A DNA stretch of 19,364 bases, taken from NCBI GenBank assembly GCA_002453265.1, contig DKGK01000098.1, positions 1 to 19,364 of the forward strand. Direction: 5' to 3'. Made by a program: the position numbers and the translations under genes. The DNA is from Flavobacteriales bacterium UBA6772 (GTDB taxonomy: Bacteria > Bacteroidota > Bacteroidia > Flavobacteriales > UBA7430). Positions 1 to 7,557 of this stretch are shown here, one piece after another (positions within the stretch are counted from its first letter, which is position 1; each line of letters starts with the position of its first letter). The notes under the pieces are model-generated. The model saw only the letters and a program-made list of their open reading frames with translations, had not been told where the DNA came from and did not search any database.

Positions 1-56
1 TATTTTTAGGTGTAATTATTGTAATTTAAAACCTGAACCCATAAAACAAACACATT

Positions 57-461
57 ATGAAAGTTTACTTTATGTTATCGGCTATATTGCTGGGAATAAC
101 CTTCAGCTCATGCGAAGAGGATGAGCCTACTTGTATTATAATGACTGAAGATACTGTTGAAGGCTCTTGGAGTATGACAGAAGCTATGCTAGGTTGGGGA
201 GGCTATCAGACATTTGAAATGAATGAGTTGGTTTGGACATTCGATAACAACCAACTACTTGTATCTTTTCAAGATTCACTTGAACTTAATTCTAATATTC
301 CATATAGCTCAATTAACAATGAGAGCTTTAATTATACAGGAAACGACAGCACAATTGTTATAGATGAGGAAAACTATAACTTAATAGTAAATGAAACTGA
401 ACTAATTATAGATCAGAACCCCGAAGTGGACGGGATACAGCTCACCTTTGTTAGAAACTAG
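57..461 (+). CDS. Small secreted lipoprotein, lipocalin-like, function unknown
   Basis: The 134-residue product opens with a lipoprotein signal: a short basic start, a hydrophobic stretch at about residues 5-16, and a lipobox ending in Cys19 (FSSC). The acidic run EEDE directly after the cysteine resembles the export signal that sends Bacteroidota lipoproteins to the outer surface. The rest has no membrane segment and looks like a small beta-barrel. It contains a GSWSMTEA-type opening near residue 36 and alternating polar/hydrophobic strands ending in LTFVRN, as in lipocalin-like lipoproteins of this phylum. I infer the fold from pattern only and cannot assign a ligand. The ATG at 57 is the only start that keeps the signal peptide. 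A weak promoter-like TATTTTTA sits at 1-8 at the window edge. A strong hairpin terminator follows the stop. Confidence 0.8.
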   Translation: MKVYFMLSAILLGITFSSCEEDEPTCIIMTEDTVEGSWSMTEAMLGWGGYQTFEMNELVWTFDNNQLLVSFQDSLELNSNIPYSSINNESFNYTGNDSTIVIDEENYNLIVNETELIIDQNPEVDGIQLTFVRN

Positions 462-463
462 AC

Positions 464-494
464 AAAAAAAGAGCCTCAAATGAGGCTCTTTTTT
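464..494. terminator. Bidirectional intrinsic terminator between convergent genes
   Basis: A perfect inverted repeat (GAGCCTC at 471-477, GAGGCTC at 482-488, four-base loop) is flanked by seven A's at 464-470 and six T's at 489-494. It therefore makes a GC-rich stem followed by a U-tract on either strand. It begins two bases after the lipoprotein stop codon and lies about 65 bases beyond the end of the minus-strand metalloprotease, so it can end both transcripts. Confidence 0.9.
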
Positions 495-557
495 GTTACT
501 ATTTTCATCGAACCATAAAGCGAAATGAATTTCATACGATCCAATATTTAAACAACA

Positions 558-3089
558 CTACTCATCAAAATGCTTATTTATAAGGTGAGCAATATATTCT
601 CTATGTACTTTGGATACATCATTCGTAAAGTTGGCAGATTCAGCCGTTTTTAAAATTGAGTTTAGCTGACTATAAACTTGAGCTCTTACCTGAGAACTGG
701 TAACTCTATCTTTACCAACACGAATTAATCTGTTTATATATTCGACTTGTAAATTCTGACGAAAACTATTAACCTCTTTGTTTTTATCAGCTTTAAACAT
801 CGCATCATTTAAGTCGTTAAAGTAAGCCGAAAGCTCATATTCGTTACCATACAAGCTTGTATTTACCAAACGATTTAAAACACTACGGTTAAGTAATTGT
901 CCTAAAATCATTCTTTGAACGCTTAATACTCGTTCATGAATTTTAGGATCTTCTCCTCTATAAGGTGTGCTAAAACCTCTACGTTGTTGTTGTAAATAAG
1001 GATATAAAGCTTCTGCATTAGCAAATGCATTTGGAGCAAATGCGTATGTACTCAATGCAACCATAGCCGCTTTTTGATCTTCCACAGAAACAGGCGTAAA
1101 AGGCTTGGAGTCGGTATCTTGCCCAACCATAGCACGATTTACTCTTACGCCAGCAATCTGACGACTTATAATTTTTAGGGAAGTAGCGTATTGTCCAGTA
1201 AGAGTATAATACGAATTGAGAAGCTCTTGATGGGAATCACCTTCCTTGCGATACTTATCTAAGATATTTGGGAAAATGTTATTCACCAACTTAATCCTAT
1301 CTATGGCATACAAAACGGGTTCAGAAGTCAAATCGTAAATCATCGCATCTGGATCCATTCCTTTTCCAGTTCCACGCATATCATCCGCATCATTTGCAAA
1401 ACCATGCTCATGTTTCGTACTTTCATTTAAAATGGAATTCAATTCTTTTTCATCTACTTCGGAATAAGCAAAACGAATTGCCCAATGATCATAAGGACCA
1501 GGAATAGTATCGTAATACAAACCTTGATTTTCTGGTTTTAAACTAAAATTTATGGAAGGATATTCCATTACAGAAGAACAAAGCCCTTTTTCATAAGTTG
1601 TTTCTTTGTTCAATATTTCTTTATAGGTTAATAAGTTAGAACCTTTAAAATTGTGATTCAAACCTAAAGTATGCCCTACCTCGTGAAGTACTAATCTGCG
1701 TAAAGACTCTCTAATTAAAGTTTCTTTACTTGCTTCTGAAAGCTCCATTGCATCAACAGCACTTTGGGCAAATAAATTATTTGACTGCATCAAAGCTGAA
1801 GCAGAACAATAATGTTCGTCCATTGGATTTTCTTCGTCTAAAAACAAAGCATTGTTTTCAAACAGTTCCCCTTGCTTAATTCTTTTAGTAATGTAAACCC
1901 ACTCTAACATAATATCTGCACCTAATATCTCGCCTGTTTTAGGATTCACAAAACTAGGTCCGTAACCACCAAAAGGTGGATTTGGAGAAGAAGTCCAACG
2001 CAATACATTATACCGAATATCGCCAGCATCCCATTCCGCATCGTCTGGCTGAATTTTTACTTGAACGGCATTTTTAAACCCTGCACTTTCAAATGCCAGA
2101 CTCCAAGACTCTACTCCTTCTTTTATTAAAGACCTGAGCTCTACTGGTGTCGTATTTTCAATCCAATAAACCAATGGATTTTCTGGTTCGGAGATTGCTA
2201 GTTCTGGCTGTTTTTTAACCAAATTCCAACGATGTACTAAATCTCTATAATTAATAGCATCCGAAGTAGTCATATCGTTTACACGAGTAGTAAAATAACC
2301 AACACGAGGATCATCAAAACGAGGTTCAAAATTATTATCTGGCATAGCAATTAAAGAATGTTGAACCAATACATTTACATAACGAGAATCTGCAACAGCA
2401 GAACTTCCATTCTTTTTTGGCAATGCATTATCGTACGAATATTGAACAATAATATCGGTGTTTTCAGGATAGTTTTTAAGCTTGTGGTATTTTGTCTTTG
2501 TTTTACTTAGTTTTCCTATTTGAAAGCCTTTAAAACCAGGACGGGTTGCTCTTTTTATTTGTTGAAGCGTTTCTGTTAAGAATATTTTGTCTGCATCAAC
2601 CAAAAATTTAGTGCTGTCTTTACTTGTAACAAGTATTGCTTCGCTAACTAAAACAGGATTGTTAATATTAGCATCTGCTGAGCGAGACAATGCACTCTCT
2701 TCATCAAAATAATATTGAGTATTTTCTTGAATAAACTCTATTCTATCGTAGTATTTTTGAATTTTAAAAACTTTCGAACTTCTAAAATTTCCTCTAAAGA
2801 AACCAGCATCAGTAACTCCATTTTCAATATATGAAAAATGGATATACTCCTTATTCAACTGCTCTTCTGTTATTTCCAAAAACAACTTACCTTTCGCTTT
2901 ATCGCGATATAGCGTAAAAAGACCTTCAATTTTTTCGGTATTTTTTATTTTTTGCTTGTACTTATCTTTAGCAGATTTCTTTTTAGAAGTCTCTGTTTTA
3001 TCTTTCTTCTTAAAGATCTGAGCTTCTAAAGGTTGAGACACACTAGCAAGTGTGAATAGTATTCCAAAGCAGTAAATCCATTTTTTCAT
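558..3089 (-). CDS. Secreted zinc-dependent metalloprotease (metzincin; DUF5118/DUF5117/DUF4953 architecture)
   Basis: The 843-residue product has a Sec signal peptide (hydrophobic residues 4-18, probable cleavage after LEA at 21-23) followed by a lysine-rich segment. The middle region (about 40-330) matches the DUF5118/DUF5117 pattern. The catalytic part carries the extended metzincin zinc motif HEVGHTLGLNH at 469-479 (His469, His473, His479 ligands; Glu470 base) and a Met-turn at Met508 (SVMEY), together diagnostic of metzincins. There is no T9SS sorting domain at the C terminus, so it is probably periplasmic or envelope-held. An upstream in-frame ATG at 3144-3146 would add 19 residues and hide the signal peptide. 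I chose 3089 because it starts exactly at the signal peptide, downstream of a -7 box. Substrate unknown; members of this Bacteroidota family are mostly uncharacterised. Confidence 0.9.
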   Translation of the reverse strand: MKKWIYCFGILFTLASVSQPLEAQIFKKKDKTETSKKKSAKDKYKQKIKNTEKIEGLFTLYRDKAKGKLFLEITEEQLNKEYIHFSYIENGVTDAGFFRGNFRSSKVFKIQKYYDRIEFIQENTQYYFDEESALSRSADANINNPVLVSEAILVTSKDSTKFLVDADKIFLTETLQQIKRATRPGFKGFQIGKLSKTKTKYHKLKNYPENTDIIVQYSYDNALPKKNGSSAVADSRYVNVLVQHSLIAMPDNNFEPRFDDPRVGYFTTRVNDMTTSDAINYRDLVHRWNLVKKQPELAISEPENPLVYWIENTTPVELRSLIKEGVESWSLAFESAGFKNAVQVKIQPDDAEWDAGDIRYNVLRWTSSPNPPFGGYGPSFVNPKTGEILGADIMLEWVYITKRIKQGELFENNALFLDEENPMDEHYCSASALMQSNNLFAQSAVDAMELSEASKETLIRESLRRLVLHEVGHTLGLNHNFKGSNLLTYKEILNKETTYEKGLCSSVMEYPSINFSLKPENQGLYYDTIPGPYDHWAIRFAYSEVDEKELNSILNESTKHEHGFANDADDMRGTGKGMDPDAMIYDLTSEPVLYAIDRIKLVNNIFPNILDKYRKEGDSHQELLNSYYTLTGQYATSLKIISRQIAGVRVNRAMVGQDTDSKPFTPVSVEDQKAAMVALSTYAFAPNAFANAEALYPYLQQQRRGFSTPYRGEDPKIHERVLSVQRMILGQLLNRSVLNRLVNTSLYGNEYELSAYFNDLNDAMFKADKNKEVNSFRQNLQVEYINRLIRVGKDRVTSSQVRAQVYSQLNSILKTAESANFTNDVSKVHREYIAHLINKHFDE

Positions 3090-3113
3090 CGCAATAATTT
3101 TAAATTTGAATTT

Positions 3114-3121
3114 CAAAGATA
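3114..3121 (-). promoter_or_regulatory. Bacteroidota -7 box for the metalloprotease gene
   Basis: On the minus strand the bases read TATCTTTG, an exact TAnnTTTG match, 24 bases before the ATG at 3089. No good TTTG lies 19-21 bases further upstream, so only half of the promoter is supported. The predicted leader is about 20 bases. Confidence 0.45.
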
Positions 3122-3205
3122 ATCCTTCATGGCAATAATCGTACATTTTTGAGTATTAGTTGTTCAATTAATTCAACAAGTGAAACATACCATTACCTTA
3201 AATGT

Positions 3206-3238
3206 TTTGCATTTACATCAGTCTAATAATTATCTTTA
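3206..3238 (+). promoter_or_regulatory. Bacteroidota promoter for the M16 peptidase operon
   Basis: TTTG at 3206-3209 and TATCTTTA at 3231-3238 are separated by 21 bases. This fits the -33/-7 layout of Bacteroidota promoters apart from the last base of the -7 box. Only four bases separate the box from the ATG at 3243, so transcription would begin at or just before the start codon, giving a leaderless or nearly leaderless message. Confidence 0.45.
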
Positions 3239-3242
3239 CCCC

Positions 3243-4475
3243 ATGAAAATTGAAACGCACCAATTAGCCAACGGCATACGTATTATACATCACTCCATAC
3301 ACAGCGAGGTTGCTCACTGTGGAATTATGATTAATACGGGCTCTAGAGATGAGGTTGCCAGCGAACAAGGTATGGCTCATTTTATAGAACACGCACTTTT
3401 TAAGGGCACAAAAAAGCGGAAGGCTTTTCATATTCTAAGTCGTTTAGAGGATGTTGGTGGCGAATTAAATGCATACACTACTAAAGAGGAAACTTGGTAT
3501 TATTCTACCTTTATGAAAGAATATTACGAGCGTTCTATCGAATTATTGAGTGATATCGTTTTCCAATCTACCTTACCCGAAAAGGAATTAGACAAAGAAA
3601 AAGATGTGATAATGGATGAAATTCATTCTTATTTAGACAGTCCTTCTGAAGCTATTTTTGATGATTTCGAAGAGTTAATTTACAAAGGGCATCCAATAGG
3701 AAGTAATATATTAGGGACTAAAGAAACGCTTGAAAACTTTAACTCTAAAGTAGCAAAAGACTATATTAAAGAGCATTACAATACCGACGAAATAATAGTA
3801 AGTTCGGTTGGAAATATAGACTTTAATAAATTAATTAAGATTGCAGAAAAACATTTAGCACACATACCAACAAACCTTAGAAAGGGAACTCGATTGGAGA
3901 TTAATGAGTATAAAATACGCGAATTACGTGTAAAAAAAGATATCGTTCAAGCACATTGTATTTTAGGGAACAGAGCTTACAGTGCACATAACCCAAAGGC
4001 GAGAACACTTATTTTACTTTCAAATTTATTGGGTGGTCCTGGAATGAATTCTAGATTAAATTTAGGAATTAGAGAAAAATATGGATTTACTTACACAATA
4101 GAATCCAACTATACCACCTACTGCGACACTGGACTTTGGAGTATTTATTTCGGAACAGAACCGCAGAGTGTACAAAAAACCTTAAAGCTTATTTTTAAGG
4201 AATTAAAAAAGTTAAGAGAGGTTAAACTAGGACCTCAGCAGCTACAAAAAGCCAAACAACAATTAATTGGACAATTAGCAATTGCCCAAGAAAACAACTG
4301 CAACTTAATGCAGACTATCGCTAAAAGCTATCAAGCTTTTGGAGATGTGGAAAGTGTAGAAGAAGCCAAAAACAAAATATTAGCAATTACAGCAGAAGAG
4401 CTTCAAGAGGTTGCACAAGAAATATTTGACGAAAAATTACTGAGTACCATTGTCTACGAACCCAAAGAAATCTAA
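3243..4475 (+). CDS. M16 family zinc peptidase (insulinase/processing-peptidase type)
   Basis: The 410-residue protein carries the inverted zinc motif HFIEH at 46-50 (HxxEH; His46 and His50 ligands, Glu49 base). The distal glutamate ligand is Glu126 in VIMDEI, at the spacing seen in mitochondrial processing peptidase beta. The N-terminal half is the active M16 domain; the second half (about 190-410) is the inactive partner domain, with the GGPGMNSRL stretch typical of the family. There is no signal peptide, so it is probably cytoplasmic. Related bacterial proteins trim peptides or process precursors; the substrate here is unknown. An upstream ATG-less extension to a GTG at 3180 is possible, but the ATG at 3243 begins at the conserved MKxETxxLxNG opening and follows a promoter box. 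The next gene's ATG follows the stop with no gap. Confidence 0.9.
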   Translation: MKIETHQLANGIRIIHHSIHSEVAHCGIMINTGSRDEVASEQGMAHFIEHALFKGTKKRKAFHILSRLEDVGGELNAYTTKEETWYYSTFMKEYYERSIELLSDIVFQSTLPEKELDKEKDVIMDEIHSYLDSPSEAIFDDFEELIYKGHPIGSNILGTKETLENFNSKVAKDYIKEHYNTDEIIVSSVGNIDFNKLIKIAEKHLAHIPTNLRKGTRLEINEYKIRELRVKKDIVQAHCILGNRAYSAHNPKARTLILLSNLLGGPGMNSRLNLGIREKYGFTYTIESNYTTYCDTGLWSIYFGTEPQSVQKTLKLIFKELKKLREVKLGPQQLQKAKQQLIGQLAIAQENNCNLMQTIAKSYQAFGDVESVEEAKNKILAITAEELQEVAQEIFDEKLLSTIVYEPKEI

Positions 4476-5120
4476 ATGGAATTCATCTCAAAAAAACTAG
4501 ATAATTACTGTAAGGAACACACAAGTTCTGCCTGTAATGTTTTAGAAGAATTGAATAGAGAAACACATACTTCGGTATTAAATCCTCGTATGATTTCGGG
4601 AAATTTACAAGGGCAGTTTTTAACGATGCTAAGTAGAATGATGCAACCTAAATGTATTTTAGAGATCGGAACGTACACTGGGTATTCGGCTATTTGTTTA
4701 GCTAAGGGTTTACCCGTAGATGGTGTTTTACACACTATTGATGTGAATGAAGAGTTGGAAGAAATGAATATACGCTACTTTAAAAAAGCAGGTTTCGAAC
4801 ACCAAGTAGTCCAACATATTGGCGATGCTAGTAAACTCATTTCTAGTTTAGACTTAAACATCGATTTGGCTTTTATTGATGCCGATAAAAAAAACTATCC
4901 GCTTTATTTTGATCTACTTATAGATAAAATGAATACTGGAGGATGGATTATTGCAGACAATGTTTTATGGTCTGGAAAGGTACTAGAAGAAGTGGATCCC
5001 AACGACAAATCTACACTAGCTCTTTTAGAATACAATCGCAAAGTACAAGAAGATCCTAGAGTAGAAAATCTACTACTCCCACTTAGAGATGGTTTGATGA
5101 TTTGCCGAAAAAAGGAATAA
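4476..5120 (+). CDS. SAM-dependent O-methyltransferase (caffeoyl-CoA/catechol type, family 3)
   Basis: The 214-residue protein has the standard class I methyltransferase landmarks of the family 3 O-methyltransferases. These are the SAM loop EIGTYTGYSA at 63-72, the acidic strand TIDVNE at 87-92, the metal-binding stretch FIDADKKNYP at 133-142, and DNVLWSGKV at 161-169. Length matches the family (about 210-220). These enzymes use a divalent metal to methylate catechol-like hydroxyls; the physiological substrate in Bacteroidota is unclear, and some relatives act on tRNA (TrmR-type 5-hydroxyuridine methylation). The start codon touches the stop of the M16 peptidase gene, so the two are co-transcribed and perhaps translationally coupled. 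No signal peptide. Confidence 0.9.
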   Translation: MEFISKKLDNYCKEHTSSACNVLEELNRETHTSVLNPRMISGNLQGQFLTMLSRMMQPKCILEIGTYTGYSAICLAKGLPVDGVLHTIDVNEELEEMNIRYFKKAGFEHQVVQHIGDASKLISSLDLNIDLAFIDADKKNYPLYFDLLIDKMNTGGWIIADNVLWSGKVLEEVDPNDKSTLALLEYNRKVQEDPRVENLLLPLRDGLMICRKKE

Positions 5121-5122
5121 TT

Positions 5123-5152
5123 TTTGCACTAAATTTATTTGCACTAAATTGA
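5123..5152 (+). repeat. 15-bp tandem repeat spanning a TTG start codon
   Basis: Two copies of TTTGCACTAAATT(T/G)A, at 5123-5137 and 5138-5152, lie back to back with one mismatch. The second copy contains the TTG at 5149-5151 proposed as start of the following gene. The first copy begins two bases after the stop of the O-methyltransferase gene. Confidence 0.8.
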
Positions 5153-7557
5153 AGAAAATATTTATTTTGAAAAAACTACTTTTACTTTTTATATTCAGCT
5201 GCTTAAGTATTACCACTTATGCCACGCACTTAATAGGTGGCGAAATGACCTATACTTGTTTAGGTGACAATCTATACGAGATAACTTTAATAATTTATGT
5301 TGACTGTGGTCCTAGTAATACTACTGGAATTACTTTTGATGCTACCGGAACTATAGCTATATACAATAGCTCTAATGTATTAGTAAATGAAATAACTATT
5401 TCCGACGCTGATGAAATTGAATTAAGCGATGAAACCGTTGGGAATGATTGCTTAGAACTACCTGCAGATTTATGTATTTTAAGAGGTATTTACACGGTAC
5501 AAGTAGAATTACCTCCTATTGAGGGAGGCTATCAGTTGGCTTATCAACGTTGTTGTAGAAATCCTTCTATAATTAATATTGTTACACCCAATTTATTTGG
5601 GAATACCTATACAACCAACATTCCAGGCTCAGAATTAATTTCCGATTGTAATAGCAGTCCTTCTTTTGAAGATTATCCTCCTTTGGCTCTTTGTTTAGGA
5701 GATGATATAAATGTGAATCTCTCAGCAATAGACCCAGATAATGATTCACTGGTTTATTCTCTCACAACTCCTATTCACGGAGCAAACGACATTAACCCTA
5801 CACTAATAACACCACCACCTTTCACCACCATACCATGGGCGGCAGGTTATTCTGCCAACTACCCAATAGATTCAGATCCTGCCATAAATATTAATGTAAA
5901 TTCGGGTTTTATTACTGGAACTCCCACACAAATAGGAATGTATATTATTGGTGTACTAGTAGAAGAATACAGAGATGGTGTATTGATAAACTCTGTTGTA
6001 CGAGATTTTAGATTTATGGTAGTTGATTGTTATATAACTACTGCCTCAAGCCCTTTATCTGATTGGATTTGCAATGGCCTAACTGTTAATTTTACGAATG
6101 CAAGCGCAAATGCAGACACCTATTTATGGGAGTTTGGAACAGGAACTTCGACATCCACAGATTTTGAGCCGAACTACACATACCCAAATACGGGCGATTA
6201 TACAGTTACTTTAATAGCGAATCCAAATACAGTTTGTGCAGATACAAATACAGTTTCATTTTCCTTAATAACAGAGCTTAACCCCATATTTACAAATCCA
6301 GATCCGCAATGTTTAGATAATAATTCTTTTTCTTTCGAAGGCGAAGGACTAATTCCTGCTGGTGCAGTTGTTAATTGGGATTTTGGGGCAAGTGCAAGTC
6401 CAACAAATTCGGGTTCTCTTAATCCAAGTAATATTTCTTTTCCATCGGTAGGAACTTACCCGGTAACTTTCAACGTTCAGTACCAAGAATGCGATGAAAC
6501 CTATACAGCGAATGTGGAGATTTTTGAAGAAGATATTTTTCCGGAAATCCCTTCTTTGGCTGCACAATGTTTAGAGGGTAATTCATTTAATTTCTCGGCA
6601 CTAGGTATTTATCCATCGGGAGCGTCCTTCGTTTGGGATTTTGGTTCGAATGCAAGTCCTCAATATTCGAGTGAACAAAACCCCAACGATATAATATTCG
6701 CTACAATTGGAACCCAAAGCATTTCATTAAATGTACTATTTAACAGCTGTGAAAACGCTACACAAAGTTCCATTGAGATAATGGATATATTACCTATAGA
6801 AGTTCAAAGCTCTCCAACAGAAGGTTGTGAACCATTTACAGTAGAATTCGAAAACCTATTACCTTTTGGCGTTTATGCCTACAATTGGGATTTAGACAAT
6901 GGTACTTCATCTACGTTAGCTAATCCTCAAAATACCTATATGGAAGGTATTTACAGTATTTCTTTAAATGTAATAGACCTAAACACATTATGCGAAGGAA
7001 ATCTGTCTTTAAACGACTACATAACTGTATTGCCACAACCAATTTCGGGATTTAGCATTAATTCGGATAGCTTAATATACGGCGATCCTATACTAATAAC
7101 GAATAATGCCCAGTATGGAGACTCATATTTATACAAATTTAGTACGGGTAAAATAAGTACGGAGGAAGAGCCCGAATACATAATTCCTTCTATAGGCGAT
7201 TTTACTATTTGGCAATTTGTGAGCAACGAATATGAATGTATAGACTCATCTAGTGTAAATGTAAATATAGAGTTCTACCACACATTTTGGGTTCCAAATG
7301 TATTTACGCCAAACGGGAACTCCACAAACGATTATTTTTTCCCAGTTTACTATAATGTTGAAAGTTATAGCATGCAAATTTTTGACCGATGGGGGAAAAT
7401 GGTTTTCGATAAGGAAGGAGAAGAACCCAAATGGGATGGAGTAAATTACAAAACAGGTATAGAAGTAAAAAGTGACAACTATGTGTACCTAATAAATTAC
7501 AAAACCATTGAAGAAACCACCTATCAGGTTAAAGGAGTTGTTACGCTTATTCGCTAA
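5149..7557 (+). CDS. Large secreted PKD-repeat protein with T9SS type B (CHU_C / gliding motility-associated) sorting domain
   Basis: The 802-residue protein starts with a signal peptide (hydrophobic residues 9-22, probable cleavage after YA, before THLIGGEMTY). That last stretch is the typical opening of Bacteroidota gliding-associated surface proteins. A cysteine-containing beta-rich region (26-295) precedes four PKD-like domains (about 300-375, 378-458, 465-545, 548-630), each with a WDFG- or WEFG-like core, and a fifth degenerate one (631-708). Residues 713-802 form the type B sorting domain: WVPNVFTPNGNSTNDYF, then FDRWGK, and WDG. It should cross the outer membrane through T9SS and act at the surface as adhesin or filament part. 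No ATG precedes the signal peptide in this frame, so the start must be TTG, at 5149 or at 5167. It overlaps the convergent phosphatase gene by 11 bases. Confidence 0.9.
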   Translation: MKKIFILKKLLLLFIFSCLSITTYATHLIGGEMTYTCLGDNLYEITLIIYVDCGPSNTTGITFDATGTIAIYNSSNVLVNEITISDADEIELSDETVGNDCLELPADLCILRGIYTVQVELPPIEGGYQLAYQRCCRNPSIINIVTPNLFGNTYTTNIPGSELISDCNSSPSFEDYPPLALCLGDDINVNLSAIDPDNDSLVYSLTTPIHGANDINPTLITPPPFTTIPWAAGYSANYPIDSDPAININVNSGFITGTPTQIGMYIIGVLVEEYRDGVLINSVVRDFRFMVVDCYITTASSPLSDWICNGLTVNFTNASANADTYLWEFGTGTSTSTDFEPNYTYPNTGDYTVTLIANPNTVCADTNTVSFSLITELNPIFTNPDPQCLDNNSFSFEGEGLIPAGAVVNWDFGASASPTNSGSLNPSNISFPSVGTYPVTFNVQYQECDETYTANVEIFEEDIFPEIPSLAAQCLEGNSFNFSALGIYPSGASFVWDFGSNASPQYSSEQNPNDIIFATIGTQSISLNVLFNSCENATQSSIEIMDILPIEVQSSPTEGCEPFTVEFENLLPFGVYAYNWDLDNGTSSTLANPQNTYMEGIYSISLNVIDLNTLCEGNLSLNDYITVLPQPISGFSINSDSLIYGDPILITNNAQYGDSYLYKFSTGKISTEEEPEYIIPSIGDFTIWQFVSNEYECIDSSSVNVNIEFYHTFWVPNVFTPNGNSTNDYFFPVYYNVESYSMQIFDRWGKMVFDKEGEEPKWDGVNYKTGIEVKSDNYVYLINYKTIEETTYQVKGVVTLIR
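6280..6783 (+). repeat. Two tandem, closely related PKD modules inside the surface protein
   Basis: Residues 378-458 and 465-545 share the layout QCL-(E/D)-x-NSF-x-F, then PxGAxxxWDFGxxASP, then NPxxIxF, and a later xVxxxxC. They resemble each other more than the flanking PKD domains do, which suggests a local duplication that has since diverged. Confidence 0.6.

Noticed and set aside
3090..3146. N-terminal extension of the metalloprotease to an upstream ATG
   Set aside because: It would place 19 residues before a clean signal peptide and would run across the promoter box at 3114-3121.
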